Shown in pieces: positions 48,678 to 59,015 of a stretch of 64,000 nucleotides of DNA. The position numbers and the translations under genes are program-made. Positions within the stretch are counted from its first letter, which is position 1. Each line of letters begins with the position of its first letter. The stretch covers positions 62,001 through 126,000 of the forward strand of contig NZ_AUCI01000010.1 in NCBI RefSeq assembly GCF_000429685.1, given 5' to 3'. The notes under the pieces were generated by a model. That model had not been told where the DNA came from. It made no database searches and was given only the letters and a program-made list of their open reading frames with translations. Origin of the DNA: Salibacterium aidingense DSM 18341 (GTDB lineage: Bacteria; Bacillota; Bacilli; Bacillales; Marinococcaceae).

Positions 48678-48887
48678 TCATTGCTGTAGTCCATTCGAGA
48701 TTTCACTGATAACCTGTTCCTTCTCTTCGTTGGAAGCTTGTTTCCAAAACACTTCAAATAGAACGCCAAGCCCGGGCAGCATTTTTTCTTCACCGCTTTG
48801 GACAGCATCCGTAATCGTAGCTTCCACTTCCTGTTCGCTGTGCCCGGAAACATTTTGGAGCACAGCAGAGCGGAGATTAAAAGACAT
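48678..48887 (-). CDS. sspI: small acid-soluble spore protein SspI
   Basis: A 69-residue minor small acid-soluble spore protein of the I family, made in the forespore. The conserved core [22 protein letters not shown] is present almost intact. An ATG two codons earlier is only two bases from GGGAGG; the ATG at 48887 has proper spacing. The gene marks the organism as a spore former. I could not place a clear SigG promoter. Confidence 0.93.
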   Translation of the reverse strand: MSFNLRSAVLQNVSGHSEQEVEATITDAVQSGEEKMLPGLGVLFEVFWKQASNEEKEQVISEISNGLQQ

Positions 48888-49004
48888 CCTCATTCCCTCC
48901 CTTTTTTTGTGATAAAATAAGGATTAACTAACTGGTGTCGATAGGTTTAGTATGTCAAAGAGCATAAAATATATGTACTCGGCGAACAAGGGAAGGGAAT
49001 GCCA

Positions 49005-49769
49005 TTGAATCGAATTGACTCTGTAAAGAATCCGAAAGTGAAAAATGTAAAACGACTCGCAAAGCGCAAATTCAGGGAACGAGAACGACAGTTTGTCATT
49101 GAAGGCTGGCATCTTTTGAAAGAAGCGGCCAGCCATGATGTAGAAATCCAGGATGTATTTATTGAAGAGAACAGGGACGTTCCCCGGGATATGGAGGTGT
49201 CCGGCCTTCCTGTGTCGATGGTAACCGAACAGGTGATGAAAGAAATGAGCCAGATGGAGACACCACAGGGGATTGTGGCTATATGCCGGCTCCCGGAAAA
49301 CGAAGAACAGAACGTTCAGCCGAAAGACCACTTTCTGCTGGTGGATCGGGTGCAGGATCCCGGAAACCTGGGGACCATGATCCGAACTGCTGATGCTGCT
49401 GGTGTTACGGCTGTTATACTGGGAGAAGGCACCGTGGATCCATATAATGATAAAGTGATACGTGCTACACAAGGTTCTTTGTTTCACCTCCCCGTCATCA
49501 AGGGAAAGCTGGAAGACTGGATGGAGATCTGCAGCACGCATAAAATCCCGGTATTCGGCACTTCTGCGGGAGTGGGGACCACCCATTCTGCCATTGCCGC
49601 GCAGAATGGTTTCGCCCTGCTTGTCGGCAATGAAGGAGCCGGAGTACAGGAAGCTCTGCTTGGAAAGACAGATCAGAATATTTATGTTCCTATTTATGGA
49701 AATGCGGAGTCCCTTAATGTTTCCGTGGCCACAGGCATTTTGCTGTACCATTTAAAACAGTCCGTTTAA
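49005..49769 (+). CDS. ysgA: SpoU/TrmH-family 23S rRNA 2'-O-methyltransferase YsgA (RlmP)
   Basis: A SPOUT methyltransferase of 254 residues with a small N-terminal substrate-binding domain. SAM-knot motifs: DPGNLGTMIRTADA, LLVGNEGAGV and PIYGNAESLNVSVATGIL. To my knowledge B. subtilis YsgA was renamed RlmP for 23S rRNA G2553 methylation. An ATG at 48999 touches the AAGGGAAGGGA site; the TTG at 49005 has good spacing and gives the usual start. pheST follows, as in B. subtilis. Confidence 0.9.
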   Translation: MNRIDSVKNPKVKNVKRLAKRKFRERERQFVIEGWHLLKEAASHDVEIQDVFIEENRDVPRDMEVSGLPVSMVTEQVMKEMSQMETPQGIVAICRLPENEEQNVQPKDHFLLVDRVQDPGNLGTMIRTADAAGVTAVILGEGTVDPYNDKVIRATQGSLFHLPVIKGKLEDWMEICSTHKIPVFGTSAGVGTTHSAIAAQNGFALLVGNEGAGVQEALLGKTDQNIYVPIYGNAESLNVSVATGILLYHLKQSV

Positions 49770-49773
49770 GTCC

Positions 49774-49802
49774 TTGCATTCATTTTTATATTTTTTTATA
49801 CT
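49774..49802 (+). promoter_or_regulatory. SigA promoter of pheST
   Basis: TTGCAT (49774-49779), a T-rich 17-base spacer and TATACT (49797-49802). Confidence 0.75.
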
Positions 49803-49808
49803 TAGTCC

Positions 49809-50084
49809 ATACTATATTCGAACGAAATAGGAAAAAGGCTGTGAAGGAGAGCAGTAAACAAGAAACCGTCACACAGGGAGGGAGTGTCATCGACTGGAAG
49901 CATTCCCGTGATAGGCTTGTTGAATTCGCTCTGGAGCCGGCGCCGGAAAACGGAGACATTTTTCGTTAAGGTGTTCCGGGAGAACCGTTACCCAAAAATG
50001 AGTGAACCGCTGTCGTATGCGGTTAACAAGGGTGGTACCGCGGACCTTCGTCCCTTTTTGCAGAGGGAACGAAGGTTTTTTTAT
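49809..50084 (+). ncRNA. T-box riboswitch leader of pheST
   Basis: The T-box AAGGGTGGTACCGCGG is at 50028-50043. It is followed by a terminator CCTTCGTCCCT / AGGGAACGAAGG and TTTTTTT (to about 50082). The stem I start AAGGAGAGCAGTAA (from 49852) is typical. The phenylalanine specifier is probably TTC at 49925-49927. The 150 bases after the terminator hold only the pheS ribosome-binding site. Confidence 0.9.
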
Positions 50085-50233
50085 GAGAAAAAACGCGGGG
50101 GGAAGAAGGCATGCGAGTGTGACCCCGGCTTCATCACTCCCCGCTACAGCATGTTGAAGAGGGTCTGCCTGCAGCCCATACACGGAAAAGAAAAAATGTT
50201 TGCGGTTTTTTAAATAGTGAAGGAGGAATGGTC

Positions 50234-51268
50234 ATGATTGATCGGCTTCAGGAACTTGGTAAAGAGGCAATACAAGAAATCAGGGACGCGGACTCGGTGA
50301 AAGCTCTCGAGAGCGTCCGTGTGAAATATTTAGGAAAAAAAGGCCCGATTACGGAGGTTCTCCGCGGAATGGGGCAGCTTTCCGAGGAAGAACGCCCGAA
50401 AGTCGGACAGAAAGCAAATGAAGTCCGGGAAGAGATTCAAAGCAAACTGGAAGAAAAGACCGCTGAATTGGAGGAAAAAGCACTTGAAGAAAAATTAAAA
50501 GCTGAAAGTGTGGATGTGACACTTCCAGGCAAAGAAGTAAAGCGCGGAGCAAGGCATCCGCTGACAGCGGTCGTAGAGGAAATTGAAGACATATTTGTCG
50601 GCCTTGGTTTTCAGGTAACAGAGGGTCCTGAAGTGGAAACGGATCTTTATAATTTCGAGAAACTGAATCTTCCGCCGGAACATCCGGCCCGGGATATGCA
50701 GGATTCGTTTTATGTTACCACAGACATGCTGCTCCGCACCCAGACCTCTCCGGTGCAGGCACGCACAATGGAAAAATACGAAGGACAGGGGCCTGTAAAA
50801 ATTGTCTGTCCGGGGAAAGTGTACCGGCGTGATGACGATGATGCGACCCATTCTCATCAGTTTATGCAGATTGAAGGGCTTTATGTGGATCACAATGTGC
50901 GGATGAGTGATTTGAAAGGGGTACTCGAAGCGTTTGTTCAGAAATATTTTGGAGCCGACCGCAGTATCCGTTTGCGGCCAAGTTTTTTCCCTTTCACGGA
51001 GCCTTCGGTGGAAGTCGATGTTTCCTGCGGTATCTGTGGAGGACACGGCTGCCGACTCTGCAAACATACTGGCTGGATTGAAGTACTTGGCTCTGGAATG
51101 GTCCACCCGCGGGTTTTGGAAATGAGCGGTTTTGATCCGGACACATACAGCGGCTTTGCATTTGGAATGGGTGTGGAACGTTTTGCGATGTTGAAATACG
51201 GCATCGATGACATTCGTCACTTTTATACAAACGATATCCGGTTTCTAAATCAATTTAAACGGGTGTAA
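50234..51268 (+). CDS. pheS: phenylalanyl-tRNA synthetase alpha subunit
   Basis: Catalytic subunit of the alpha2-beta2 enzyme. It has 344 residues, equal to B. subtilis. The N-terminal coiled coil binds tRNA-Phe. Class II motifs are present: [27 protein letters not shown] with the aminoacylation region [20 protein letters not shown], and [16 protein letters not shown]. An ATG six bases earlier lies too near AAGGAGG. pheT starts 12 bases downstream. Confidence 0.97.
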   Translation: MIDRLQELGKEAIQEIRDADSVKALESVRVKYLGKKGPITEVLRGMGQLSEEERPKVGQKANEVREEIQSKLEEKTAELEEKALEEKLKAESVDVTLPGKEVKRGARHPLTAVVEEIEDIFVGLGFQVTEGPEVETDLYNFEKLNLPPEHPARDMQDSFYVTTDMLLRTQTSPVQARTMEKYEGQGPVKIVCPGKVYRRDDDDATHSHQFMQIEGLYVDHNVRMSDLKGVLEAFVQKYFGADRSIRLRPSFFPFTEPSVEVDVSCGICGGHGCRLCKHTGWIEVLGSGMVHPRVLEMSGFDPDTYSGFAFGMGVERFAMLKYGIDDIRHFYTNDIRFLNQFKRV

Positions 51269-51280
51269 GGAGGCAGGAAT

Positions 51281-53704
51281 ATGTTAGTATCCTATCAATG
51301 GTTGAAGGATTATGTGGATATAGATGATATTGGAGTCGAAGAAACAGCAGAACGGCTGACCCGCGGCGGCGTTGAGGTGGATATGCTGCATCCCCGCAGT
51401 GAAGGTATTCAGAATGTGGTGGTCGGCTATGTAGAAGCGTGTGATCCTCACCCGGAAGCAGACAAGTTAAGGGTCTGCCGGGTCAACACCGGCGGGGAGA
51501 CCGCGTCGATTGTCTGTGGAGCGCCGAATATAAAAGCCGGTCAGAAAGTAATTACAGCAAAACCCGGTGCCGTACTCCCAGGCGGCATGAAAATCGAAAA
51601 AACTACCCTGCGGGGGCAAGAATCGGAAGGGATGATCTGTTCTCTGCAGGAAATTGGCATCGAACAGAAGCTGGTTATGAAACAATTTATGGATGGCATT
51701 TATGTATTCCCGGAAAATGCCGAAACGGGGGGAGATGCCATAGAAGAGCTGGCTTTGCGCGATACGGTGCTTGAGCTGGACTTGACACCGAACCGTCCGG
51801 ACTGCCTCAGCATGCTCGGGGTGGCCTATGAAATGGCAGCCCTTCTGGATCGGGACGTTATTCACCCGGAAACGGGTCATCAAGAAAACAGCGAATCAGC
51901 ATCGGACTATATTTCGGTGCAGGTTGATGTGCCGGAGGATAATCCGTATTACGGTGCCAAAGTTGTGAAAAATATCGTGATCTCCGCCTCCCCGCAATGG
52001 ATACAGAACCGCTTAACGGCGGCCGGCATTCGTCCCATTAATAACGTCGTCGATATTACCAACTATGTTTTAATGGAGTACGGACAGCCGCTGCATGCGT
52101 TTGACCTTGATAAACTCGGATCTTCTGAAATTGTCGTCCGCCGCGCACAAGACGGTGAGTCCATGACAACGCTGGATGAAGAGGAGCGGACGCTATCGTC
52201 TGAGCATATGGTTATTACAAATGGAAAAGAGCCGGCGGCTTTGGCCGGTGTTATGGGCGGTGCTTTTTCGGAAGTACAGGAGGATACGACAACGGTGCTT
52301 CTGGAGGCAGCCTATTTCAAGCCGGCCCGTGTTCGAAAAACTTCAAGAGAAACCGGCATTCGGAGTGAATCAAGCATACGCTTTGAAAAAGGAATCGATT
52401 CCGGCCGTGTGGAAGAAGCAGCAGAGCGAGCTGCTGCCCTGCTGGAGAAGTATGCAGGGGGAGAAGTGCTGCAGGGAACGGTCGAAGTGGATAACCGCCC
52501 GGCTGAAAACAAAAAGATTCAAACCAGCACGGCTCAATTAAATAGACTACTCGGTATGGAAATGTCTGCGGAGGAAGTCTTATCTATTTTCCGCCGTCTT
52601 CGACTCCCTGCCGTTGAAAATAATAGTGGAATCATGGTAGAAGTACCAACAAGGCGGCCTGATCTTGACATTGAAGTAGATCTTGCCGAGGAGGCAGCAC
52701 GCCTCTATGGATACGAATACATTCCAACGACACTTCCAAAGGGTGTGACGACCCCCGGCTTTTTAACTGCCGATCAGCGTAAACGCCGGAGGATGCGCCG
52801 CTATTTGGAAAGGGCCGGCCTGCATGAAGCACTCACCTACACGTTGACATCACCTTCCCACAGCGGCCGTCTGCAGCTGCAGGAATTACCGGGTAAAGTG
52901 GAAGTCACCATGCCAATGAGTGAAGAGCGGAGTACGATGCGTACAAGCCTGCTTCCCCAGCTTCTTGATACGGTTCAATACAATCGTAACCGTCAAATCA
53001 CAGATGCTGCTGTATTTGAAATGGGTTCCATTTTTATAGGAGAAGAAGGAAATACTCTCACAACGCAGCCTCAGGAAAAAAATGTCCTGGCCGCTGCAGT
53101 AACCGGATGGTGGGATGCCCACCTTTGGCAGGGAGAAAAAAAGAAAACGGATTTCTTTGTAGTCAAGGGTGTACTGGAAGGATTATTTGAGGAAATCGGT
53201 ATTTTCGATCATATTGAGTTTATTCGTTCCGACCATAATGAGCTCCATCCCGGCCGAAGCGCGGATATTTATCTGGACGGTAAGTATGCAGGATTTCTTG
53301 GGCAAATGCATCCAAGTGTGGAAAAAGAGTGGGAGATTAAGGAAACATATGTGTTTCAGCTTGACGTCGATCTTCTGCTTACATTTGAAGCGGATCCCCT
53401 CTTTTATGAAACAGTGCCCCGCTACCCTGCAGTAACAAGAGATATCGCTCTGGTAGTAGAGGAGCAGGTGACAGCCGGCGAAGTCCGCCGCGTGATTGCT
53501 GAAGCCGGCGGCAGTCTGCTGCATCAGGTAACCTTGTTTGATGTTTATCAAGGGGAAAAGCTTGAGCCAGGCCAAAAATCTCTGGCATTTTCTCTCGTTT
53601 ATCTTGACCCGGAACGCACATTAACGGATGAAGAAGTAGCAGAAACTCATAATCACGTACTTTCCGAGCTTCAGGAAAAAGTAAAGGCATCCCTGAGAAA
53701 ATAA
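51281..53704 (+). CDS. pheT: phenylalanyl-tRNA synthetase beta subunit
   Basis: The beta subunit of 807 residues. Domains: a tRNA-binding OB domain near residues 40-150 (GYVEACDPHPEADKLRVC), the editing B3/B4 region that clears Tyr-tRNA-Phe (VTGITNYV-like VDITNYVLMEYGQPLHAFD), B5, a catalytic-like core and the C-terminal ferredoxin-fold anticodon domain (PRYPAVTRDIALVV). AAGGAGG precedes the ATG. A hairpin terminator follows. RNase HIII (rnhC), usually next, is absent. Confidence 0.97.
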   Translation: MLVSYQWLKDYVDIDDIGVEETAERLTRGGVEVDMLHPRSEGIQNVVVGYVEACDPHPEADKLRVCRVNTGGETASIVCGAPNIKAGQKVITAKPGAVLPGGMKIEKTTLRGQESEGMICSLQEIGIEQKLVMKQFMDGIYVFPENAETGGDAIEELALRDTVLELDLTPNRPDCLSMLGVAYEMAALLDRDVIHPETGHQENSESASDYISVQVDVPEDNPYYGAKVVKNIVISASPQWIQNRLTAAGIRPINNVVDITNYVLMEYGQPLHAFDLDKLGSSEIVVRRAQDGESMTTLDEEERTLSSEHMVITNGKEPAALAGVMGGAFSEVQEDTTTVLLEAAYFKPARVRKTSRETGIRSESSIRFEKGIDSGRVEEAAERAAALLEKYAGGEVLQGTVEVDNRPAENKKIQTSTAQLNRLLGMEMSAEEVLSIFRRLRLPAVENNSGIMVEVPTRRPDLDIEVDLAEEAARLYGYEYIPTTLPKGVTTPGFLTADQRKRRRMRRYLERAGLHEALTYTLTSPSHSGRLQLQELPGKVEVTMPMSEERSTMRTSLLPQLLDTVQYNRNRQITDAAVFEMGSIFIGEEGNTLTTQPQEKNVLAAAVTGWWDAHLWQGEKKKTDFFVVKGVLEGLFEEIGIFDHIEFIRSDHNELHPGRSADIYLDGKYAGFLGQMHPSVEKEWEIKETYVFQLDVDLLLTFEADPLFYETVPRYPAVTRDIALVVEEQVTAGEVRRVIAEAGGSLLHQVTLFDVYQGEKLEPGQKSLAFSLVYLDPERTLTDEEVAETHNHVLSELQEKVKASLRK

Positions 53705-53721
53705 AGAAGGACCCATTACCG

Positions 53722-53755
53722 GGGCCGGCTGCCATGCGCAGCCGGTTCTTTTCTT
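53722..53755 (+). terminator. intrinsic terminator after pheT
   Basis: CCGGCTGC (53725-53732) pairs with GCAGCCGG (53738-53745), followed by TTCTTTTCTT. From here to zapA (about 200 bases) only a possible weak promoter was seen. Confidence 0.72.
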
Positions 53756-53960
53756 AGGAAAAGGGAGTCAATAAAGTTTGATCATTATTTTCATGATTTT
53801 TAACAAGAAGCTATCTAAAGCAGAGTTTGAAAAATGCAAAAGAAGAGCAGTGTGATAAAAAGCAGATGGCGCTTGTTTCCGCATTAAAAACATTTCCAAT
53901 CGATTATGATTCTGTTATTATTATGGATAGGTATTTTGCAGACGACAGGAGGTTTTTCCG

Positions 53961-54224
53961 TTGGATGACGGGAAGGAAAAGCAGCGCACGACGGTCACCA
54001 TTTTTGGACGGCCTTATACGATTGTCGGGGACGAACCTCCCGAGCATGTCATGCATGTGGCGGAACACCTGGATCAGAAAATGCGGGAATTTAAGGAACA
54101 CAACCCTTATCTGGATACGACCAAACTCGCTGTATTAACAGCGCTGAACATAACCGATGATTATATGAAATTAAAACAGTCATTAGAGAATCGTGAGCGA
54201 AATGAGAGAGAAGAGGAACGGTAA
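53961..54224 (+). CDS. zapA: cell division protein ZapA
   Basis: FtsZ-bundling protein, 87 residues. The N-terminal strands TTVTIFGRPYTIVGDEPPEHV and the C-terminal coiled coil (DYMKLKQSLENRERNEREEER) are typical. TTG start after GGAGG. It sits four bases upstream of cvpA, as in B. subtilis where it is yshA. Confidence 0.9.
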   Translation: MDDGKEKQRTTVTIFGRPYTIVGDEPPEHVMHVAEHLDQKMREFKEHNPYLDTTKLAVLTALNITDDYMKLKQSLENRERNEREEER

Positions 54225-54227
54225 CCC

Positions 54228-54770
54228 ATGTTAAGTCTTTTGATTGTCCTGATATTAATTATTAGTTTTTTTATTGGGCTGCGAAGAGGTTTCATTTTGC
54301 AATTAATTCACTTAGTAAGTTTTTTCATTGCGCTGTATATTGCTTTTACCTTTTATCAGGAACTGGCCCAATATTTACGACTATGGCTTCCATACCCTGA
54401 GATCTCCAATGATGGAGATAACGTCGTGGAAATGATGGTGGCTTCTTTTGATTTAGAAGCGGTCTATTATAACGGTATTTCTTTTTTTCTATTGTTTTTT
54501 GCGGCAAAGATTTTGCTGCAGATTGTAGGGTCTATGCTCGATTTTGTGTCAAGGCTGCCAGTTCTGCGGATGGTGAACCGCTGGCTCGGTGGAGTGCTCG
54601 GACTTGTGGAGACATATTTGATTTTATTTGTCTTGCTTATTACAGCAGCGCTTATGCCGATTGAAGCCTTGCAGCAGGCTATTGATCAGTCGATGGCTGC
54701 GAAAATGATAATTAATGACACACCCTTTCTTTCCAGCTGGTTAAAAGACCTATGGCTGGAAGATATGTAA
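54228..54770 (+). CDS. cvpA: CvpA family membrane protein (YshB)
   Basis: A 180-residue protein with four transmembrane helices and the conserved GLRRGFILQLIHLVSFFIALYIA region. E. coli CvpA is needed for colicin V production and envelope tolerance; the Bacillus role is not established. It starts four bases after zapA. A terminator separates it from polX. Confidence 0.88.
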   Translation: MLSLLIVLILIISFFIGLRRGFILQLIHLVSFFIALYIAFTFYQELAQYLRLWLPYPEISNDGDNVVEMMVASFDLEAVYYNGISFFLLFFAAKILLQIVGSMLDFVSRLPVLRMVNRWLGGVLGLVETYLILFVLLITAALMPIEALQQAIDQSMAAKMIINDTPFLSSWLKDLWLEDM

Positions 54771-54773
54771 AGA

Positions 54774-54802
54774 AAAACTTCTCTTCCGTTGAGAAGTTTT
54801 TT
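54774..54802 (+). terminator. intrinsic terminator after zapA-cvpA
   Basis: AACTTCTC (54776-54783) pairs with GAGAAGTT (54791-54798), followed by TTTTTC. Confidence 0.85.
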
Positions 54803-54860
54803 CGTACGAGTTATACCAAAGAGTTGGCGCTTTGCGCTTTTCTTATAGGAGGAACGGGAC

Positions 54861-56594
54861 ATGAATAAAAAAGCTTTAATCAACGCGCTGGAATCCATTG
54901 CGGTATATATGGAAATAAGAGGGGAAAATACGTTTAAAGTATCAGCGTATAGAAAAGCAGCGCAGGCATTGGAACAGGACGAACGTTCTCTTTCTGAAAT
55001 AGAAGATCCGGCCTCTTTAAATGGAATAGGAAAAGGCACAGCAGCTGTAATCGAAGAACTGCGGGACACGAATCAGTCGGAACTGCTGGAGTCTTTAAAG
55101 GAAGAAGTGCCTTCTGGTTTGGTGCCTCTTCTGGATTTACCAGGCCTTGGCGGAAAAAAAATTGCCAAGCTGTACCAGGAGCTTGGTGTCACGGATGCAG
55201 CCTCGCTGAAGAAAGCATGTGAAGCTGGACAGGTTCAACAACTATCAGGATTTGGAACGAAAACGGAAGAGAATATACTTGAGGCTTTAAAAGATATGGG
55301 GAATCGGCCGGAACGTCTGCCTATATCATTTATGCTGGAAGCAGCCGATATGTTTGAAAGGGAAATAGAAAACCAGGTAGATGTAGAGCATTGGGCAAGA
55401 GCCGGCAGCCTGCGCCGTATGGAAGAAACAGTGAAGGATCTGGATTATGTTATGGCGGTGCAAGACCCAGATCCTATCCGCGCGCAGTTAAAACAGATTT
55501 CTTATGTCTCGGATATCATTGCTGACGGACCGTCAAAGGTGTCACTGGAACTGGCCTTTTCCTATCCTGTCCAGGTGGATATCCGTTTAGTAGAGGAAGA
55601 GGCTTTTGCCACGGCACTGCATCATTTCACCGGTTCGAAGGAGCATAATGTCCATTTACGCCAAATAGCCAAAGCTCAGGGAGAAAGAATGAGTGAATAT
55701 GGAATTGAAAATCTTGAAACCGGAGAAATTTCTACCTTTTCTTCTGAGAAAGATTTTTTCAGCCATTTCGATCTGCATTACATCCCGCCGGAAGCAAGAC
55801 TGGGCCGTGATGAAACCGAATGGTTCCGTGAACCGTATGAAACGGTAAAACGTACAGATATCCGCGGGGATCTTCATATGCATACAACCTGGAGTGACGG
55901 CGCTCTATCTATTGAAGAGATGGCGGAAGAAGCACGCAGCCACGGGCATGAATGGATAGCCATTACGGATCATTCAAAATTCCTGCAGGTGGCCCATGGC
56001 TTAAATGAAGAAAGATTACTCCGGCAGATAGAAGAAGTACGACGCGTGAATGAAAAATATGACGATTTCACCGTGCTGGCCGGGATTGAAATGGATATCC
56101 GTCCTGATGGTACGCTGGATATTGAAGAAGATGTCCTTCGCCGGCTTGATGTAGTAATAGCATCGATCCATTCCTCTTTCTCCCAAAAGAGAGAAGAAAT
56201 CATGAAACGCCTGGAAGCAGCTGTGGAAAGTCCGTATGTAAACGTCATAGCCCATCCGACCGGCCGTTTGATCGGAAGGAGAAGCGGTTATGATGCGGAT
56301 GTGGATACATTAATCGAGAAAGCTGCGGCAAACGGCACGGCCCTGGAGTTGAACGCCAACCCAAACCGGCTTGATTTATCCGCGGAATGGCTCCGAAAAG
56401 CAAGAGAGGCAGGAACAACTATTGCTATTAATACAGATGCACACAGCCCGAAAATGCTGGGCCATATGGAAATCGGCACAGGTATTGCGAGAAAAGCACT
56501 GCTGCAGAAAGAACAGATTTTGAACACACGGAATGTAGACGGACTCCTTCCGTTTTTACAGGAAAAACGGAAGACAGAAGACCGGCAAGGATGA
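54861..56594 (+). CDS. polX: family X DNA polymerase PolX (with PHP domain)
   Basis: Gap-filling repair polymerase with a C-terminal PHP phosphoesterase; 577 residues. Helix-hairpin-helix motifs are at NGIGKGTAAVIEEL and LPGLGGKKIAKLYQELG. The polymerase core has GSLRR plus D-x-D in KDLDYVM and the third Asp in VDIRLVEE. The PHP domain has DLHMHTTWSDG, ITDHSKF, GIEMDIRPDG and NTDAHSPKMLG; in B. subtilis this part gives 3'-5' exonuclease and AP endonuclease activity. AGGAGG precedes the ATG. Confidence 0.95.
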   Translation: MNKKALINALESIAVYMEIRGENTFKVSAYRKAAQALEQDERSLSEIEDPASLNGIGKGTAAVIEELRDTNQSELLESLKEEVPSGLVPLLDLPGLGGKKIAKLYQELGVTDAASLKKACEAGQVQQLSGFGTKTEENILEALKDMGNRPERLPISFMLEAADMFEREIENQVDVEHWARAGSLRRMEETVKDLDYVMAVQDPDPIRAQLKQISYVSDIIADGPSKVSLELAFSYPVQVDIRLVEEEAFATALHHFTGSKEHNVHLRQIAKAQGERMSEYGIENLETGEISTFSSEKDFFSHFDLHYIPPEARLGRDETEWFREPYETVKRTDIRGDLHMHTTWSDGALSIEEMAEEARSHGHEWIAITDHSKFLQVAHGLNEERLLRQIEEVRRVNEKYDDFTVLAGIEMDIRPDGTLDIEEDVLRRLDVVIASIHSSFSQKREEIMKRLEAAVESPYVNVIAHPTGRLIGRRSGYDADVDTLIEKAAANGTALELNANPNRLDLSAEWLRKAREAGTTIAINTDAHSPKMLGHMEIGTGIARKALLQKEQILNTRNVDGLLPFLQEKRKTEDRQG

Positions 56595-56627
56595 TTGGAC
56601 AGCAAGTTTTTTGAAAGGATGACAGGC

Positions 56628-58985
56628 ATGAATGCACGAGTACTCCGTGTGCTGGAATATGACAAAATGAAAGAACAGCTGAAGGAACATGTCGCGTCGT
56701 CTCTCGGGCGTAGAAAGACAGAGGCGCTTGAGCCGTATACGGATCTGGGAACGGCCAGACGGGAGCAGAAAAGAACGGAGGAAGGTGCAAAAGTCCTCCG
56801 CCTGAAAGGACAGGCTCCACTAGGCGGCATTACTGATATTAACGCTCATCTGAAACGGGCCCAGATCGGTGGAACCTTACATGCCGGGGAACTCCTGGAA
56901 ATAGCAGATACCATTTATGGCGGCCGCCGGATCAAGACATTTATTGAAACGATGGTGGAAGAAGAGGTAGACCTGCCGCAGCTTGCAGAGCTGACAGCCC
57001 CGATCACGCCATTAACCGATTTGGAACGAGAGATTAAACAATCCATTGATGAGCATGGGGGAGTTCTTGACTCCGCCACCCCTGCTCTGCGCAGCATCCG
57101 CCAAAAAATCCGCGGCACAGAAGCGGAGATCCGCTCCAAGCTGGAACAACTGACCAGATCGTCCGGGCAGCAGAAGAAGTTATCCGATGCTATTGTTACC
57201 ATCCGGAATGATCGTTATGTCGTACCGGTAAAACAGGAATACCGTTCTTCCTTTGGTGGAATTGTGCATGATCAGTCGGCTTCCGGTGCTACGCTGTTCA
57301 TTGAACCTCAGTCTGTTGTGACGATGAATAATCAATTAAATGAAGTACGTGGACAGGAAAGACAGGAAATAGAACGTATTTTAAAAGAACTTTCCGGAAA
57401 GGTACAGGACGCCGTGGAAGAACTGCTGGAGAATGTACATTACCTGGCGGAACTGGATTTTCTTTTTACGAAATCTTATTATGCCAAAGCGTTAAAAGCA
57501 ACTCAACCCCGCTTGAATGGAGAAGGACGTCTTCATTTTAAACAGGCCAAGCATCCACTTCTGCCTGAAAAAGAAGTAGTTCCAATAGATGTAGAGCTGG
57601 GAAACACCTTCTCTTCCCTTGTTATTACCGGCCCGAATACAGGCGGCAAAACGGTCACACTAAAAACGGCAGGACTTCTGACGTTAATGGCTCAGTCCGG
57701 ATTGTTTCTGCCGGTGGAAGAGGACTCCGAGGCAGCCGTATTTGCAGCCGTATTTGCCGATATAGGCGACGAACAGTCGATTGAGCAAAGTTTAAGTACC
57801 TTTTCCTCGCACATGACAAATATCGTGGACATTTTAGAAAAAGTCGACGACGAAAGTCTTGTTTTATTTGATGAAATCGGAGCCGGTACAGATCCGACCG
57901 AAGGGGCTGCACTCGCGGTATCTATACTGGATTACGTGTATGACAGAGGGGCAAAACTGGTCGCCACGACTCACTTCAGCGAACTGAAAGGCTATGCCTA
58001 TAATCGAGAAGGAGTGATGAACGCCAGTGTCGAGTTCGATGTGGAGACGCTTCGGCCGACATACCGTCTGTTGACCGGCATTCCCGGCCGGAGTAATGCG
58101 TTTGCCATATCACGAAGACTCGGCCTGGATGAATCCATTATAGAAGCTGCTGAATCGGAAGTGAATGCCGATGCCCGCCAAGTCGAAAATATGATCACCT
58201 CCCTGGAAGAAAGACAGCGGGAGGCTGAAACGGAATGGGAAGAAGCACGAAAAACACGGGAGGAAGCAGATCAACTGCATCGTGAACTGGAACAAAACTT
58301 GAAGGAACTGGATCAGAAAAAACAGGATGTACTGGCTTCAGCCGAAGATAAAGCGCAGAAAGAACTGGAAAAAGCGCGCTCAGAAGCAGACGCTGTGATT
58401 CAAGATCTACGGGAACTGCAAAAGCAGGGGCATCACGTAAAAGAACATGAACTGATTGATGCAAAAAAACGAATGGACCAAGCGGAGCCCGATTTAAAAA
58501 AACGCCAAGAGAAACTGAAGAAACAGGCAGAGAAAGAGAAAACGTTTGAACCGGGAGATGAGGTAAAGGTCCTCAGCTTCGGCCAGCAGGGGCAGGTGCT
58601 CGAAAAAACAGGGAGCAAGGAATACCGGGTCCAGCTGGGTATTATGAAAGTAAATGTTAAAGCAGACGACATGGAAAAAATGAAAACAGAACCTGTGAAA
58701 CAACCGATACGGCCGATGGCGAAGGTCTCTGCGAATTCATCCGTGAAGCCCGAACTGGATTTGCGCGGGGTGCGTTATGAAGATGCGATGAGAGAAGTAG
58801 AAAAGTATCTTGACGATGCCGTGCTGGCCGGATACCCTCAGGTTCATATCATTCATGGGAAAGGAACCGGAGCACTGAGAAAAGGAGTGAAAGAACTCCT
58901 GAAAAAGCATCCGAGTGTGGCTGAGACTCGGGATGGCGGTATGAATGAAGGCGGGATCGGCAATACTGTAGCCCGTCTGAAATGA
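56628..58985 (+). CDS. mutS2: endonuclease MutS2
   Basis: A MutS paralogue of 785 residues, equal to B. subtilis MutSB. It acts in recombination and, by recent work, collided-ribosome rescue rather than mismatch repair. Walker A is GPNTGGKTVTLKT, followed by Walker B in SLVLFDEIGAGTDP. A long coiled coil, a KOW-like stretch (GDEVKVLSFGQQGQV) and the C-terminal Smr nuclease domain (LDLRG...VHIIHGKGTGALRKGV) follow. A TTG at 56595 is open, but the ATG at 56628 has GAAAGGAT and aligns with the known start. Confidence 0.95.
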   Translation: MNARVLRVLEYDKMKEQLKEHVASSLGRRKTEALEPYTDLGTARREQKRTEEGAKVLRLKGQAPLGGITDINAHLKRAQIGGTLHAGELLEIADTIYGGRRIKTFIETMVEEEVDLPQLAELTAPITPLTDLEREIKQSIDEHGGVLDSATPALRSIRQKIRGTEAEIRSKLEQLTRSSGQQKKLSDAIVTIRNDRYVVPVKQEYRSSFGGIVHDQSASGATLFIEPQSVVTMNNQLNEVRGQERQEIERILKELSGKVQDAVEELLENVHYLAELDFLFTKSYYAKALKATQPRLNGEGRLHFKQAKHPLLPEKEVVPIDVELGNTFSSLVITGPNTGGKTVTLKTAGLLTLMAQSGLFLPVEEDSEAAVFAAVFADIGDEQSIEQSLSTFSSHMTNIVDILEKVDDESLVLFDEIGAGTDPTEGAALAVSILDYVYDRGAKLVATTHFSELKGYAYNREGVMNASVEFDVETLRPTYRLLTGIPGRSNAFAISRRLGLDESIIEAAESEVNADARQVENMITSLEERQREAETEWEEARKTREEADQLHRELEQNLKELDQKKQDVLASAEDKAQKELEKARSEADAVIQDLRELQKQGHHVKEHELIDAKKRMDQAEPDLKKRQEKLKKQAEKEKTFEPGDEVKVLSFGQQGQVLEKTGSKEYRVQLGIMKVNVKADDMEKMKTEPVKQPIRPMAKVSANSSVKPELDLRGVRYEDAMREVEKYLDDAVLAGYPQVHIIHGKGTGALRKGVKELLKKHPSVAETRDGGMNEGGIGNTVARLK

Positions 58986-59015
58986 GCAGGGATGTAGGAA
59001 GAGGGAGGCGCAGAA

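Noticed and set aside
53827-54138. 103-codon plus-strand frame overlapping zapA
   Set aside because: It is out of frame with zapA, lacks a ribosome-binding site, and its second half is the alternative reading of zapA.
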